64,000 nucleotides of DNA from Stenotrophomonas lactitubi. GTDB taxonomy: Bacteria; Pseudomonadota; Gammaproteobacteria; Xanthomonadales; Xanthomonadaceae. Below are positions 38,430 through 48,198 of this stretch, one piece after another. The stretch spans positions 4,030,001 through 4,094,000 of the forward strand of contig NZ_PHQX01000001.1 in NCBI RefSeq assembly GCF_002803515.1, in the 5' to 3' direction. Within the stretch, counting starts at the first letter, position 1. Every line of letters begins with the position of its first letter. Below the pieces are notes generated by a model. The model was given only the letters and a program-made list of their open reading frames with translations. It was not told where the DNA came from and did not search any database. The translations under genes and the position numbers were made by a program.

Positions 38430-38464
38430 GGGCCGGACGCCGCAAGGACTCCGGCCCTTTTTTG
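38430..38464 (+). terminator. intrinsic terminator
   Basis: GGGCCGGA pairs with TCCGGCCC around a 12-base loop and is followed by TTTTTTG. Lies just before the rluE stop, ending the plus-strand transcript. Confidence 0.85.
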
Positions 38465-38466
38465 TT

Positions 38467-39036
38467 TCAGCCGATCTGCCGCCACTGCCCCGGCTGCAGG
38501 TCATCCAGCCGGTACGGCCCCATCGCAGCACGTACCAGGCGCAGCGTCGGCAGGTTCACCGCAGCCGTCATCCGCCGCACCTGACGGTTGCGTCCTTCGC
38601 GGATCGTGATCGCCAGCCAGCTGTCGGGCACCGTCTTGCGGAAGCGCACCGGTGGATCGCGGAGCCACAGCTCAGGCGCAGGGTCGAGGCGCTCGATCTT
38701 CGCCGGCAGCGTCAGCCCATCATTGAGCACCACGCCATCGCGCAGCTGCTGCAGCTGCTCGTCGCTGGGCGTGCCTTCCACCTGCACCCAGTAGAGCTTG
38801 TCCGCCTTGTGCTTCGGGTCGGTCAGCTTGTGCGCAAGCGTGCCGTTGTCGGTCAGCAGCAGCAGGCCTTCGCTGTCATGGTCGAGGCGGCCGGCAGCGT
38901 AGACGCGCGGCGGTAAACCAAAACCCGCGAGGGTCGGCCGCGGCGGCACGCTGCGGTCGGTGAACTGGCAGAGCACGTTGAACGGCTTGTTGAAGGCAAT
39001 CAGCATTACGGGTACGGCAGGCGGCGGGTAAGGCAT
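38467..39036 (-). CDS. rluE: 23S rRNA pseudouridine synthase RluE-like
   Basis: Isomerises a uridine of 23S rRNA. 189 residues from the ATG at 39036; an internal ATG at 39006 (MLIAFNKPFNVLCQF) gives 179 and is closer to usual E. coli RluE. The catalytic Asp is in AAGRLDHDSEGLLLLT; IREGRNRQVRRMTA is the RsuA/RluE family C-terminal motif. No S4 domain, as in RluE. The SMAG pair upstream separates it from the periplasmic methyltransferase gene. Confidence 0.85.
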   Translation of the reverse strand: MPYPPPAVPVMLIAFNKPFNVLCQFTDRSVPPRPTLAGFGLPPRVYAAGRLDHDSEGLLLLTDNGTLAHKLTDPKHKADKLYWVQVEGTPSDEQLQQLRDGVVLNDGLTLPAKIERLDPAPELWLRDPPVRFRKTVPDSWLAITIREGRNRQVRRMTAAVNLPTLRLVRAAMGPYRLDDLQPGQWRQIG

Positions 39037-39067
39037 TGTCCCACGCCGCGCGTCGTGCAACCGACCT

Positions 39068-39092
39068 GTAGAGCCGAGCCAATGCTCGGCTC
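39068..39092 (+). repeat. SMAG element, AGCCGAGC subfamily, left copy of a pair
   Basis: GTAG-AGCCGAGC-caat-GCTCGGCTC. With the reverse copy at 39122-39146 it can pair over the whole length to form one large hairpin. Confidence 0.88.
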
Positions 39093-39121
39093 CTGTTGCG
39101 TTCCGTCGCGCTGTGCGCGAT

Positions 39122-39146
39122 GAGCCGAGCATGGGCTCGGCTCTAC
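39122..39146 (-). repeat. SMAG element, AGCCGAGC subfamily, right copy of a pair
   Basis: GAGCCGAGC-atg-GGCTCGGCTC then CTAC; reverse of 39068. Pair lies in the gap between two minus-strand genes and probably ends or protects the upstream transcript. Confidence 0.85.
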
Positions 39147-39182
39147 AGCGGGGAATCCGTGCTGGCAGTACGACGTGCCGGC

Positions 39183-40040
39183 TTACGGCTTCACGAAACG
39201 CAGGGTCATGCGGTCGCTTTCACCGATGGCCTGGTACTTGGCGTCATCCGCCTTGTCATGCTGGTTGGTCGGCGGCAGGGTCCAGACGCCATTCGGATGG
39301 TCCTTGGTATCGCGCGGGTTGGCATTGACCTCGGTACGCGCATCCAGCTTGAAACCGGCGGCCTCGGCCATCGCGATCACCTGCTGCTGGCCCACATAAC
39401 CGGTGTCGTCAGCGTCGGCCACGTCGGCCTTGGCGCGGTGCTCGACCACGCCGAGCACGCCGCCCGGCTTGAGCACGTTGAAGAAGCCCTGGAACATGCC
39501 CTGCGCCTGGCCGGCCTTGCGCCAGTTGTGCACGTTGCGGAACGTCAGCACCACATCAGCCGAGTTGGCTGTGCCGAACACAGGCTTGGCCGGGTCGTAG
39601 GCGACCACGGCGGTCTTGTCGAACTGTGCCGGTGCCGCGGCGTACTTCTTTTCCAGGCTGTCGCGGCTGCGCTGCTGGTAGTCGCGGCCGCGGCCTTCCG
39701 CCACGGCCTGCGGATCAACCACCGCAGCGATGTAATGGCCCTTGTCGCGCAGCAGCGGCGCCAGGATTTCCGAGTACCAGCCATTGCCGGGCGTGATCTC
39801 GATGACGGTCTTTTCCGGCGCCACGCCGAAGAAGCCCAGCGTCTGCGCAGGATGACGGAAACCGTCGCGCTTGACGTTGGCCGGGTCGCGGGTCGAGGCC
39901 TTCACCGCCGCATCGATCGCCGGCGACACCTGGATCTTTGCCGGTGCGACCGTGGCCGGCGCAGCGAATGCGGGAACGGCGACCAGCAGCGCCGAGGCAA
40001 GCAGCACGCGGCAACTACGCAGGGATGAGGCAGCAATCAT
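39183..40040 (-). CDS. exported SAM-methyltransferase-like protein
   Basis: 285 residues from the ATG at 40040, with a clear signal peptide (LRSCRVLLASALLVAVPAFAAPA). The body has a class I methyltransferase fold with motif I VIEITPGNGWYSEIL near residue 90, then VVDPQ after the second strand, FRNVHNW and LKPGGVLGVVEHRAK. This secreted family is known in proteobacteria (predicted methyltransferases with signal peptides), but SAM is a cytoplasmic cofactor, so activity in the periplasm is puzzling. Function unknown. Confidence 0.82.
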   Translation of the reverse strand: MIAASSLRSCRVLLASALLVAVPAFAAPATVAPAKIQVSPAIDAAVKASTRDPANVKRDGFRHPAQTLGFFGVAPEKTVIEITPGNGWYSEILAPLLRDKGHYIAAVVDPQAVAEGRGRDYQQRSRDSLEKKYAAAPAQFDKTAVVAYDPAKPVFGTANSADVVLTFRNVHNWRKAGQAQGMFQGFFNVLKPGGVLGVVEHRAKADVADADDTGYVGQQQVIAMAEAAGFKLDARTEVNANPRDTKDHPNGVWTLPPTNQHDKADDAKYQAIGESDRMTLRFVKP

Positions 40041-40209
40041 CGGGGCGACTCCAGCGGAAGATGCGGCGAGACTAGCAGCCGCCGCGCCGCAGGTGTTCAC
40101 AAAACGTTAGCCGCGTGCGCGTCGCGGAACACAGTTTTGTGGTCAGCGCCGCAGCGCGGTCACACATCGCGTTCTATCCTGAAGGACTTCCCCCAAGGAG
40201 TCCGTGCCC

Positions 40210-41166
40210 ATGACGGCAATCCGCGAACTGGGCCGTTCCGGCCTGCATGTAGCTCCGCTCGCCTTCGGTGGCAACGTATTCGGCTGGAGCGCCGATGAGA
40301 AGGCCAGCTTCGCCCTGCTGGATGCCTTCGTCGATGCCGGCTTCAATCTGGTCGACACCGCCGATGTGTACTCGGCGTGGGTGCCGGGCAACCAGGGTGG
40401 CGAGTCGGAGACCCTGCTCGGCAAGTGGTTCGCGCGCAGCGGCAAGCGCGACAAGGTGGTGCTGGCGACCAAGGTGGCCAAATGGGCCGAGCGGCCCGGC
40501 CTCACCCCGGACAACATCAATGCGGCCGTCGAAGACTCGCTGCGTCGCCTGCAGACCGATGTGATCGATCTGTACCAGGCCCACGAGGACGATGAATCCA
40601 CGCCGCTGGAAGCCACCCTGGCTGCGTTTGGTCGCCTGATCGAGGCGGGCAAGGTGCGCGCGATCGGTGCGTCCAACTACAGCGCCACGCGCCTGGCCGA
40701 AGCGCTCAAGGTGTCCACCGACTACAAGCTGCCGCGTTACGAAACCCTGCAGCCGGAGTACAACCTGTACGACCGCGCCGGCTACGAGAAGGAACTGGAG
40801 CCGCTGGTGCAGCGCGAGCAGATCGGCGTGATCAATTACTACGCACTGGCCAGTGGCTTCCTCAGTGGCAAGTACCGCACGCCCGACGATGCCGGCAAGA
40901 GCAGCGCGCGTGGTGCCACCGTGGTCAAGCGCTATCTGAACCCGCGCGGCCTGCGCATTCTGCAGGCGCTGGATGATGTGGCCAGCAAGCACAACGCCAC
41001 TGCCGCGCAGATCGCCCTGGCCTGGCAGATCGCACGGCCGTCGATCACCGCACCGATTGTCAGCGCCACCAGCGTGGAACAGCTGCACGACCTGCTGGCG
41101 GCGGCGAACGTCGCGTTGAGCGTGCAGGACGTGGCGCAGCTGGATGCGGCCAGCGTGGAAGGTTGA
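40210..41166 (+). CDS. aldo/keto reductase
   Basis: 318 residues. The ATG at 40210 is chosen over the GTG at 40204 because the AAGGAG at 40195-40200 is then nine bases away. TIM-barrel oxidoreductase with catalytic Asp/Tyr in LVDTADVYSAW, Lys in VLATKVAKW and His in LYQAHEDDEST. C-terminal IVSATSVEQL binds the NADPH. The substrate is not evident. Confidence 0.9.
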   Translation: MTAIRELGRSGLHVAPLAFGGNVFGWSADEKASFALLDAFVDAGFNLVDTADVYSAWVPGNQGGESETLLGKWFARSGKRDKVVLATKVAKWAERPGLTPDNINAAVEDSLRRLQTDVIDLYQAHEDDESTPLEATLAAFGRLIEAGKVRAIGASNYSATRLAEALKVSTDYKLPRYETLQPEYNLYDRAGYEKELEPLVQREQIGVINYYALASGFLSGKYRTPDDAGKSSARGATVVKRYLNPRGLRILQALDDVASKHNATAAQIALAWQIARPSITAPIVSATSVEQLHDLLAAANVALSVQDVAQLDAASVEG

Positions 41167-41172
41167 GCAAGG

Positions 41173-41224
41173 ACGGTGCCGACCAACGTCGGCACCGTTC
41201 AGTAGATCCACGCCACGCGTGGAT
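41173..41224. repeat. headless palindrome and SMAG element between AKR and reductase genes
   Basis: 41173-41198 is ACGGTGCCGAC-caa-GTCGGCACCGT, without a GTAG head. 41202-41224 is a SMAG with stem ATCCACGC/GCGTGGAT, spaced by CAC. They lie between convergent genes. Confidence 0.8.
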
Positions 41225-41232
41225 GCAGCAGC

Positions 41233-42138
41233 TCAACGCGGCAGGCTGTCTTCGCCGACCAGCGCATGGTGCACGCCGATACCCGCACGCACCCCTTCGG
41301 CCATGGCCAGGGTGATGTTGCCGACCGTGGTCGCATCTCCGGCCGCATGGACGTTCGGCACCGAGGTCTGTTTCATCATGTCCACCTCGATCAGCACGCC
41401 CAGCGGACTTTCCACCAACGCGCAGCCCAGTTGCTGCACCAGCGGCGTGGCCATCGCCTGCCCGGCAGGCACGAACAGCGCACGCTGGGCGATGCGGCGG
41501 CCATCGGCCAGCTCGACCTCCAGCCATGTGGGCTGTTCGCCGTGCACGCCGACCACCGGCGTGGTTTCGATCTGCACGCCGCGCTGCTGCATGGCGGCCA
41601 GTTCCTCGTCGCTGATCGGCAAGCCCTGGCTGAAGAAGGTGACGTTGCCCCAATCGGCGAACAACGGCGCCTTGCCGGCCGACATCGGATGGCCGCCGAG
41701 CAGGCCGATCGAACCGCCACCCACTTCGTAACCATGGCAGTACGGGCAGTGCAGCACGGTGCTGCCCCAGCGTTCGGCCATGCCGGGCAGTTCGGGCAGC
41801 TGGTCGGCGATGCCGGTGGCCAGCAGCAGCTTGCGCGCGGTCAGCATCTGGCCGTCGGCGGTATGCACCTCCACACCCTCGGCGCTGGCCGTGGCCCGCA
41901 CCGCTTCGGCATTCAGCCAGCGCACGGTCGGGTAATCCAGCAACTGCTGGCGTGCGCTCTTCAGCAACTCGGCGCCACTGATGCCGTCCATGCCCAGTAC
42001 GCCGTGCGAATGGCTGGCAAAGCGGTTGCGCGGTGAACCCGCGTCGATGATCGTGACCGGCCGACGCGCACGCGCCAGGATCAGTCCGGCGGCGATGCCG
42101 GCGTAGCTGCCGCCGACGATGAGGACATCAGGATTCAT
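41233..42138 (-). CDS. thioredoxin reductase-like FAD oxidoreductase
   Basis: 301 residues from the ATG at 42138; the frame is open far upstream but without sense. FAD loop VLIVGGSYAGIAAGL, redox pair CPYCHGYE near residue 140, NAD(P) site GLLGGHPMSAGKAP and the end VHAAGDATTVGNI. The CxxC and layout are as in TrxB, but HGYE and the lack of the usual TrxB NADP motif put it in the low-molecular-weight flavin reductase-like group that often sits beside Rrf2 genes. Overlaps the Rrf2 gene by 11 bases: same operon. Confidence 0.87.
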   Translation of the reverse strand: MNPDVLIVGGSYAGIAAGLILARARRPVTIIDAGSPRNRFASHSHGVLGMDGISGAELLKSARQQLLDYPTVRWLNAEAVRATASAEGVEVHTADGQMLTARKLLLATGIADQLPELPGMAERWGSTVLHCPYCHGYEVGGGSIGLLGGHPMSAGKAPLFADWGNVTFFSQGLPISDEELAAMQQRGVQIETTPVVGVHGEQPTWLEVELADGRRIAQRALFVPAGQAMATPLVQQLGCALVESPLGVLIEVDMMKQTSVPNVHAAGDATTVGNITLAMAEGVRAGIGVHHALVGEDSLPR

Positions 42139-42583
42139 GGTGAGCTTCCAGGGAACGGTGATGGGCAAGATGGCGGGCGAAGTCGGCGCCAAGCTGGTCG
42201 AGGGTGGTTGCCTGCAGCCGCTGCTCGAGCAGGCGCTGCGCTTCGCGGGCGCTCTCCAGCAGGGCCTGGTTGACCAGCTGCTGGATCGGGCAGCCGCCCC
42301 TGCCTTCGCGGGTACCGACCTGGACCATCGGCGGCGCGCCGATGGCCTGGTAGACGTCGTGCAGGGTGATCGTCGCCGCATCGCGGGCGAGCTGGCTGCC
42401 GCCACCGTGGCCGCGCGTGCTGCGGACCAGTCCAGCCTTGTGCATCTGCGCCAGCAGGCGGCGGATCACCACCGGATGGGTCGGCAGGCAGGTGGCCAGC
42501 TGTTCGGAGGTTCGCGGCCCGGGCTGGCCGACCAGATGGGCCATCACGTGCAGGGCATCGGAGAGCGGATTCGCGGATTTCAT
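42128..42583 (-). CDS. Rrf2-family transcriptional regulator
   Basis: 151 residues from the ATG at 42583 (MKSANPLSDALHVM); a longer reading to 42637 covers its own operator. The winged-helix domain has PRTSEQLATCLPTHPVVIRRLLAQMHKAGLVRSTRG (recognition helix) and GGGSQLARDAATITLHDVYQAIG. Only one cysteine (RGGCPIQ) is in the region where Fe-S Rrf2 proteins have three, so it may sense thiol state or another signal rather than bind a cluster. Its start overlaps a palindrome, indicating self-control, and it likely controls the adjacent reductase. Confidence 0.88.
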   Translation of the reverse strand: MKSANPLSDALHVMAHLVGQPGPRTSEQLATCLPTHPVVIRRLLAQMHKAGLVRSTRGHGGGSQLARDAATITLHDVYQAIGAPPMVQVGTREGRGGCPIQQLVNQALLESAREAQRLLEQRLQATTLDQLGADFARHLAHHRSLEAHHES

Positions 42584-42602
42584 GTAACTAAGATAGTTAC
42601 AT
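42582..42602. promoter_or_regulatory. perfect 9-bp palindrome, operator for the Rrf2 regulator
   Basis: ATGTAACTA-AGA-TAGTTACAT. The left arm contains the start codon complement of the regulator at 42581-42583. AT-rich 9-base arms with a 3-base centre are the size expected for an Rrf2 dimer site, and the position is at the 5' end of the regulator/reductase operon. Confidence 0.65.
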
Positions 42603-42766
42603 TTAAACCAGCTGTCGAGGGTCTGCTTTCGTTCCATATGGACACATTTGTCCTATGAAACACATTCTTCACATCACTAAACAGAACGGGAATGTGACAC
42701 GCATCGCACTTCAGAGACCTAAAGGATGGTCGATACCGCATCGCACCCCTTCCGAGATCTCGTCCC

Positions 42767-44887
42767 ATGAAAGCCTCTTCCCATGCGCCGCGGCTGCAGT
42801 CGAAGCTGCTCGGTGCCGTTTCTGTTGGTCTGGCCGTTGTTCTGGTGTGTGCCCTGGCGGGCCTGGCGTCTGCCTGGTTGAAGCTGTCCACCGAAGTGCC
42901 CCCGGAGGTCGCCGACAGCCGCAACGCCGAGCGCCTGCAGCGTGAGTTCCGCGGGCAGGTGCAGGAATGGAAGAACGTGCTGCTGCGTGGCCACGATGAC
43001 GCGTTGCGCCAGCACCATCTGCAGGCCTTCGACAGCGGAGGCCGCCTCGTTGCCGAACTGGCCAAAGGCCTGGCCGCCAGCCCCGATGCGCGCACGCGGG
43101 AACTGGCTCAAGCGTTTTCCGGCCTGCATGCTCAATTGCAGCTGGATTACCACGCGGCACTGCAGGCCTTCGCTGCAGCCGACTACGATCCTGCGGCCGG
43201 CGATTCACTGGTGCGTGGCAAAGACCGACCGGTGGCGACCGCGCTGGATGCGCTGGGTACGCAGGCCACCCAGGTGGCCGAAGCCGCGGTGACCGCGCGC
43301 TCGCAGGATTCCCGGCAGGTGCTGGTGGCGTGCGCCGTACTGACCATCGGCGCCGCCGTGCTGCTGTTGATCGGCCTCGGCTGGTGGCTGCGGCGTGCCG
43401 TAGTGCGGCCGGTGCTGGCCGTGGAAGCGGCCGCGCGTGCGGTCGCTGCCGGCGATCTCGACTACCACGTGCAGGTGCGCAGCCGCGACGAGATCGGCCG
43501 CCTGGCGCAGGCGATGCAGGCCGTGCAGAGCACCGTGCGCGGCGTGCTCGACGCGCAGACTGCGATGGCCAAGGCACACGACGCCGGCACGATCAGCCAC
43601 CGCATGGACAGCAGCGCCTTCCCCGGGGCCTACGGCACGATGGTGGCCGATACCAACACCCTGGTCGATGCGCACATCCAGGTAAAGATGCGCGCGATCG
43701 CGATCATGGGCCGCTATGCGGTGGGCGACCTCAGCCTGGACATGGAGCGTCTGCCGGGCGAAAAGGCGGTGATCACCCAGGCACTGGATGCGGTCAAATC
43801 CAACCTCGGCGCGATCAACAGCGAGATTCGTCACCTGGCCGAAGCCGCTGCCGCAGGCGACTTCAGCCAGCGCGGCGACAGCGCGCGCTTCGAGCATGAT
43901 TTCCGCGCGATGGTCGATGGCCTGAACCGGTTGATGCAGACCACCGAACACAACCTCGGCGACGTCTCGACGATGCTGCGTGCCATTGCCGATGGTCGCC
44001 TGGGGGCACGCATGCACGGTGATTTCCAGGGCGTGTTCGCCCGCATTGCCGGCGATGCCAACACCACGGCGGCACAGCTGGCCACGATCGTCACCGACAT
44101 CAAACACGCCTCGGGCAACATCCACACCGCCGCCGCCGAGATTGCCGCCGGCAACAACGACCTGTCACGCCGCACCGAACAGCAGGCGGCGAACCTGGAA
44201 GAAACCGCTGCGTCGATGGAAGAACTGACCTCCACCGTGCGCCAGAACGCCGAGCATGCGCGGCAGGCGAACCAGCTGGCGATCGGCGCACACAGCGTGG
44301 CCTCGCACGGCGGTGAAGTGGTCGGCCAGGTCGTGGCGACGATGGATGCGATCGAAGGCTCCTCGCGGCAGATCGCCGATATCATCAGCGTGATCGACGG
44401 CATCGCATTCCAGACCAACATCCTGGCGTTGAATGCGGCGGTGGAAGCGGCGCGTGCCGGCGAGCAGGGCCGCGGCTTCGCGGTGGTCGCCAGTGAAGTG
44501 CGCACGCTCGCGCAGCGGTCGGCGGCAGCGGCCAAGGAAATCAAATCGCTGATCGAGGCATCGGTGGAACAGGTGGGCCACGGTGCGCAGCGTGTGCGCC
44601 AGGCCGGCGACACCATGGCTGAGATCGTCGCTTCTGTGCAGCGCGTGACCGACATCATGGCCGAGATTTCGGCTGCTTCGCAGGAGCAGTCGGCCGGCAT
44701 CGAGCAGGTCAGCCAGACCATCATCCAGATGGATGGCACCACCCAGCAGAATGCCGCGCTGGTGGAAGAAGCGAGTGCGGCGGCGCGCAGCCTGGAGCAG
44801 CAGGCGAACCGGTTGATCGACTCGGTGGATGTGTTCGATCTGTCGACCACGTCGACGGCAAAGGGTGTGCTGGCGCACGCGGCCTGA
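42767..44887 (+). CDS. methyl-accepting chemotaxis protein
   Basis: 706 residues. Helix 1 at about residues 13-37, a periplasmic four-helix-bundle-like sensor (about 38-182), helix 2 (about 184-204, [20 protein letters not shown]), HAMP and a second HAMP-like stretch up to about 420, then the signalling hairpin whose tip reads [20 protein letters not shown], with methylation helices on both sides. Ligand unknown. The C-terminus lacks a pentapeptide for CheR docking (ends GVLAHAA). Possible role in chemotaxis towards an unknown ligand. Confidence 0.93.
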   Translation: MKASSHAPRLQSKLLGAVSVGLAVVLVCALAGLASAWLKLSTEVPPEVADSRNAERLQREFRGQVQEWKNVLLRGHDDALRQHHLQAFDSGGRLVAELAKGLAASPDARTRELAQAFSGLHAQLQLDYHAALQAFAAADYDPAAGDSLVRGKDRPVATALDALGTQATQVAEAAVTARSQDSRQVLVACAVLTIGAAVLLLIGLGWWLRRAVVRPVLAVEAAARAVAAGDLDYHVQVRSRDEIGRLAQAMQAVQSTVRGVLDAQTAMAKAHDAGTISHRMDSSAFPGAYGTMVADTNTLVDAHIQVKMRAIAIMGRYAVGDLSLDMERLPGEKAVITQALDAVKSNLGAINSEIRHLAEAAAAGDFSQRGDSARFEHDFRAMVDGLNRLMQTTEHNLGDVSTMLRAIADGRLGARMHGDFQGVFARIAGDANTTAAQLATIVTDIKHASGNIHTAAAEIAAGNNDLSRRTEQQAANLEETAASMEELTSTVRQNAEHARQANQLAIGAHSVASHGGEVVGQVVATMDAIEGSSRQIADIISVIDGIAFQTNILALNAAVEAARAGEQGRGFAVVASEVRTLAQRSAAAAKEIKSLIEASVEQVGHGAQRVRQAGDTMAEIVASVQRVTDIMAEISAASQEQSAGIEQVSQTIIQMDGTTQQNAALVEEASAAARSLEQQANRLIDSVDVFDLSTTSTAKGVLAHAA

Positions 44888-44896
44888 GTGTGTCGT

Positions 44897-44945
44897 GTGC
44901 CGGCCAGCGGCCGGCACTACCGGTAGTGCCGGCCGCTGGCCGGCA
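44897..44945. repeat. facing pair of SMAG elements, TGCCGGCC subfamily
   Basis: 44897-44920 is reverse (GTGCCGGCC-agc-GGCCGGCAC then CTAC) and 44923-44945 is direct (GTAG then TGCCGGCC-gct-GGCCGGCA), separated by two bases. The pair sits between the convergent chemoreceptor and LysR genes. Confidence 0.88.
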
Positions 44946-44959
44946 ACCCACACAATGCA

Positions 44960-45862
44960 TCAGCGCAGGTAATCCGATGCGGCCATCGCTTCACCCAGGT
45001 AATCCAGGAACGAGCTGATCCGCGCCGATACGGCCGTGTTGCGGTAGTACACCGCGTGGATCGGCTGGTACACATCCAGCGTCTGTGCGGCCAGCACCGG
45101 CACCAGCGTGCCGGCCGCGCGATCGCGTTCAGTCACGAAGTCGGACAGGCAAGTTATGCCCACGCCCTCCACCGCCAGCGTGCGCAGCGTCTCGCCGCTG
45201 GATACCGCGATATCCGGGCGCACCAGCAACTGCCCGTCGGCATCGCCCGGCAGCGGCCAGCGGTTCAGCGATTCCGGTTCGTTGAAGCTGAGCAGCGTGT
45301 GCTGGCCCAGCGCCGCCACGCTGGCCGGCTCGCCGTGCGCGGCGAGATAGCCCGGGCTGGCCAGCACCTGCAGCCGGCAGCGCCCCAGCGGCCGTGCATG
45401 CAGGGTGGAATCAGCCAGCGGGCCGATGCGGATCGCCAGGTCGGTACGCCGTTCCAGCAGGTCGATGTAGCGCTCGGAACTGTTCAACTCCAGCTGCACG
45501 TCCGGATAGCGCGCGCGGTAGCCAGCCACCAGCGGCGCGATCACGTGCAGCACGAACGGCATCGCCGCATCCACCCGCAGTCGGCCAGCCGGGCGCTCGC
45601 GGCGCGCGGCCATCTGTTCCTCGGCCGATTCCACTGCATCGATGATCGCGCGCGCATGACGCAGGTAGGCCTCGCCCTCGGCGGTCAGGTGCAAGCGGCG
45701 GGTGGTACGGGTCAGCAGGGTGGTGCCCAGCTTGTCCTCCAGCCGGCCCAGCGCGCGGCTCACGCCTGAAGGCGTCTGCCCCAGCTGCTCGGCAGCGGCG
45801 CTGATCGAACCGCTGTCGATCACCGCCAGGAAGGCCTGCATTTCGTCGAGGGTGGTTTTCAT
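44960..45862 (-). CDS. LysR-family transcriptional regulator
   Basis: 300 residues from the ATG at 45862. Winged helix-turn-helix at residues 1-60 (FLAVIDSGSISAAAEQLGQTPSGVSRAL) and an effector-binding domain with AAMPFVLHVIAPLVAGYRARYPDVQLEL. The closest pattern is the CrgA/DmlR-like group. Divergent from the MFS gene across 105 bases, so it is the probable regulator of that pump. Confidence 0.9.
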   Translation of the reverse strand: MKTTLDEMQAFLAVIDSGSISAAAEQLGQTPSGVSRALGRLEDKLGTTLLTRTTRRLHLTAEGEAYLRHARAIIDAVESAEEQMAARRERPAGRLRVDAAMPFVLHVIAPLVAGYRARYPDVQLELNSSERYIDLLERRTDLAIRIGPLADSTLHARPLGRCRLQVLASPGYLAAHGEPASVAALGQHTLLSFNEPESLNRWPLPGDADGQLLVRPDIAVSSGETLRTLAVEGVGITCLSDFVTERDRAAGTLVPVLAAQTLDVYQPIHAVYYRNTAVSARISSFLDYLGEAMAASDYLR

Positions 45863-45967
45863 GACGCCATTATTGACCATCAGGCAAGAGTGATTGGCGT
45901 GAAGACCGGTTTTTCGGCAAAGGTCGGCCGCGCACACTGCGCCCCTTCCTTCGCTCTGGACACTGTC

Positions 45968-47182
45968 ATGATCCGTGGCATTCCGCTCGCCCTGCTGGCG
46001 CTGACCCTCGGCGCCTTCGCCATCGGCACCACCGAGTTCGTCATCGTCGGCCTGATCCCGACCATCGCCGCCGACCTGCAGGTCAGCCTGCCGTCGGCCG
46101 GCCTGCTGGTCTCCCTGTATGCCCTCGGCGTGGCCGTCGGCGCACCGGTGCTGACCGCACTCACCGGCCGTGTGCCGCGCAAGACCCTGCTGGTCGCGCT
46201 GATGGTGCTGTTCACCCTCGGCAACGTCATCGCGTGGATGGCACCGGGTTACACCTCGCTGATCGTCGCCCGCATCCTCACCGGCCTGGCCCACGGCGTG
46301 TTCTTCTCGATCGGCTCGATCATCGCCACCGCCGTGGTGCCGAAGGAGAAGGCCGCCAGCGCGATCGCCATCATGTTCACCGGCCTGACCGTGGCACTGG
46401 TAACCGGCGTACCGCTGGGTACCTTCATCGGCCAGCACCTGGGCTGGCGCGCCACGTTCCTGGCGGTGGCCGGGCTGGGCGTGATCGCGCTGCTGGGCGC
46501 CCTGCTGTTCGTACCGCGCGGCCTGGCGCAGAGCGCGCCGGCCACCTTCCGCCAGCAGCTGGGCGTGCTTGCGCAGCCGCGCCTGCTGATGGTCTACGCC
46601 ATCACCGCACTCGGTTACGGCGGCACCTTCCTGTCCTTCACCTACCTGACGCCGATCCTGCAGGACGTCACCGGCTTCTCGGCCAACGCGGTCAGCCTGG
46701 TACTGCTGGTGTATGGCGTGTCGGTGGCGTTCGGCAACCTGTGGGGCGGCCGCATGGCCGACCGCATGGGCCCGGTGCCCGCGTTGAAGCGCATCTTCGC
46801 GCTGCTGGCCGTGGTGCTGCTGGCGATGACCTTCACCGCCCACAACACCTGGTTGATGCTGCTGACCGTACTGGCACTGGGCGCGGTGGCATTCGGCAAC
46901 GTGCCCGGCCTGCAGGTGTATGTGGTCAAGCAGGCACAGCGCTACGCACCGCAGGCCACCGATGTTGCCTCAGGCCTGAACATCGCCGCCTTCAACATCG
47001 GCATCGCGCTGGGTGCGTCGCTGGGCGGCCTGGTGGTCGAGCACATCGGCCTGATGCACACGCCGTGGCTGGGCGCGTTGGTGGTGGTCGGCGCGTATGG
47101 CCTGACCGTGCTGAGTGGCCGTCTGGACCGTCGCGACGGCATCGATGATCGCGCCGACGGCATCACGGTGGCGGCGCATTGA
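45968..47182 (+). CDS. MFS transporter, AraJ/YdhP (DHA1) type
   Basis: 404 residues from the ATG at 45968, twelve helices. [29 protein letters not shown] is typical of the AraJ/YdhP/NepI group of sugar and drug exporters, with motif A variant [11 protein letters not shown]. Divergent from a LysR regulator, the usual layout of an inducible efflux pump. Substrate unknown. Confidence 0.9.
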   Translation: MIRGIPLALLALTLGAFAIGTTEFVIVGLIPTIAADLQVSLPSAGLLVSLYALGVAVGAPVLTALTGRVPRKTLLVALMVLFTLGNVIAWMAPGYTSLIVARILTGLAHGVFFSIGSIIATAVVPKEKAASAIAIMFTGLTVALVTGVPLGTFIGQHLGWRATFLAVAGLGVIALLGALLFVPRGLAQSAPATFRQQLGVLAQPRLLMVYAITALGYGGTFLSFTYLTPILQDVTGFSANAVSLVLLVYGVSVAFGNLWGGRMADRMGPVPALKRIFALLAVVLLAMTFTAHNTWLMLLTVLALGAVAFGNVPGLQVYVVKQAQRYAPQATDVASGLNIAAFNIGIALGASLGGLVVEHIGLMHTPWLGALVVVGAYGLTVLSGRLDRRDGIDDRADGITVAAH

Positions 47183-47267
47183 TGAGCGCAATGCACCGTT
47201 GCCGGCATGCACACGGCCCCTGCCCTACCCTCTGCAATCACCTCCTTCCCCCGCTTTGGAGTTCCCC

Positions 47268-48077
47268 ATGACTGTCCCCGCTTTCGGCCTTGGCACCTTC
47301 CGCCTGAAAGACCAGACCGTGATCGACTCGGTGCGCAACGCACTGGACGTCGGCTACCGCGCCATCGACACCGCGCAGATCTACGGCAACGAAGCCGAGG
47401 TCGGCCAGGCCATCGCCGAGTCCGGCGTGCCGCGTGACGAGATCTACCTGACCACCAAGGTGTGGATCACCGAGTTCAAGCGCGATGCACTGCTGGCGAG
47501 CCTGCGCACCAGCCTGGAGAAGCTGCGCACCGACCATGTCGACCTGGCGTTGATCCACTGGCCGTCGCCGAACGACAAGGTCGACACGCCGATGGAGGAG
47601 TACCTGACCGCGCTGGCTGAAGCCAAGGCGCAGGGGCTGACCCGCGAGATCGGCATCTCCAACTTCACCATCGCCCAGACCCGCAAGGCGATTGAGATCC
47701 TCGGTGCCGATGCCATCGCCACCAACCAGGTCGAGATCCATCCGTACCTGCAGAACCGCCTGCTGGTGAAGTTCCTGCAGGACAACGGCATCCGCGTCAC
47801 CGCGTACATGAGCCTGGCCTACGGCGAGGTGATCAAGGACCCAGTGATCCAGGCCATCGCCGGCCGCCATCAGGCCAGCCCGGCACAGGTCGCGCTGGCG
47901 TGGGCGCTGCAGCAGGACTACGCGGTCATTCCGTCGTCGACCAAGCGTGAGAACCTGGCCAGCAACCTGGAAGCGGCAGCGATCCGCCTGACCGAGGACG
48001 ACATGGCGCAGATCGCCAAGCTGGACCGCGGCCATCGCCTGGCAAATCCGGAAGGCATTGCGCCGGCCTGGGATTGA
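47268..48077 (+). CDS. dkgB: 2,5-didehydrogluconate reductase-like aldo/keto reductase
   Basis: 269 residues from the ATG at 47268. TIM barrel with [17 protein letters not shown] (Asp/Tyr), [10 protein letters not shown] (Lys), [11 protein letters not shown] (His) and [15 protein letters not shown]. The shortened loops and the length are as in E. coli DkgB, which reduces methylglyoxal and 2,5-diketogluconate. Follows the MFS gene after 85 bases, possibly in one operon. Confidence 0.88.
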   Translation: MTVPAFGLGTFRLKDQTVIDSVRNALDVGYRAIDTAQIYGNEAEVGQAIAESGVPRDEIYLTTKVWITEFKRDALLASLRTSLEKLRTDHVDLALIHWPSPNDKVDTPMEEYLTALAEAKAQGLTREIGISNFTIAQTRKAIEILGADAIATNQVEIHPYLQNRLLVKFLQDNGIRVTAYMSLAYGEVIKDPVIQAIAGRHQASPAQVALAWALQQDYAVIPSSTKRENLASNLEAAAIRLTEDDMAQIAKLDRGHRLANPEGIAPAWD

Positions 48078-48085
48078 GCAAAAGC

Positions 48086-48185
48086 CGCCGGGCATGGCCC
48101 GGCGCTACCGGTAGGTGCCGACCTTGGTCGGCGCTTTCCTCTGATCGATTGATGAAACACCGTGCCGACCAAGGTCGGCACCTAC
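48086..48185. repeat. cluster of three SMAG elements
   Basis: 48086-48108 reverse, CGCCGGGC type; 48111-48134 direct, GTAGGTGCCGACC type with the right arm ending GCGC instead of GCAC; 48162-48185 reverse, GTGCCGACC type. The second and third face each other. They lie between the convergent dkgB and hydrolase genes. Confidence 0.85.
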
Positions 48186-48198
48186 CAGAAGCGTGGAT

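Noticed and set aside
42711..42740. FliA (sigma-28) promoter before the chemoreceptor gene
   Set aside because: TAAAG and CGATA are present (in CCTAAAGGATGGTCGATACC) but only six bases apart; the sigma-28 spacing is about 15.
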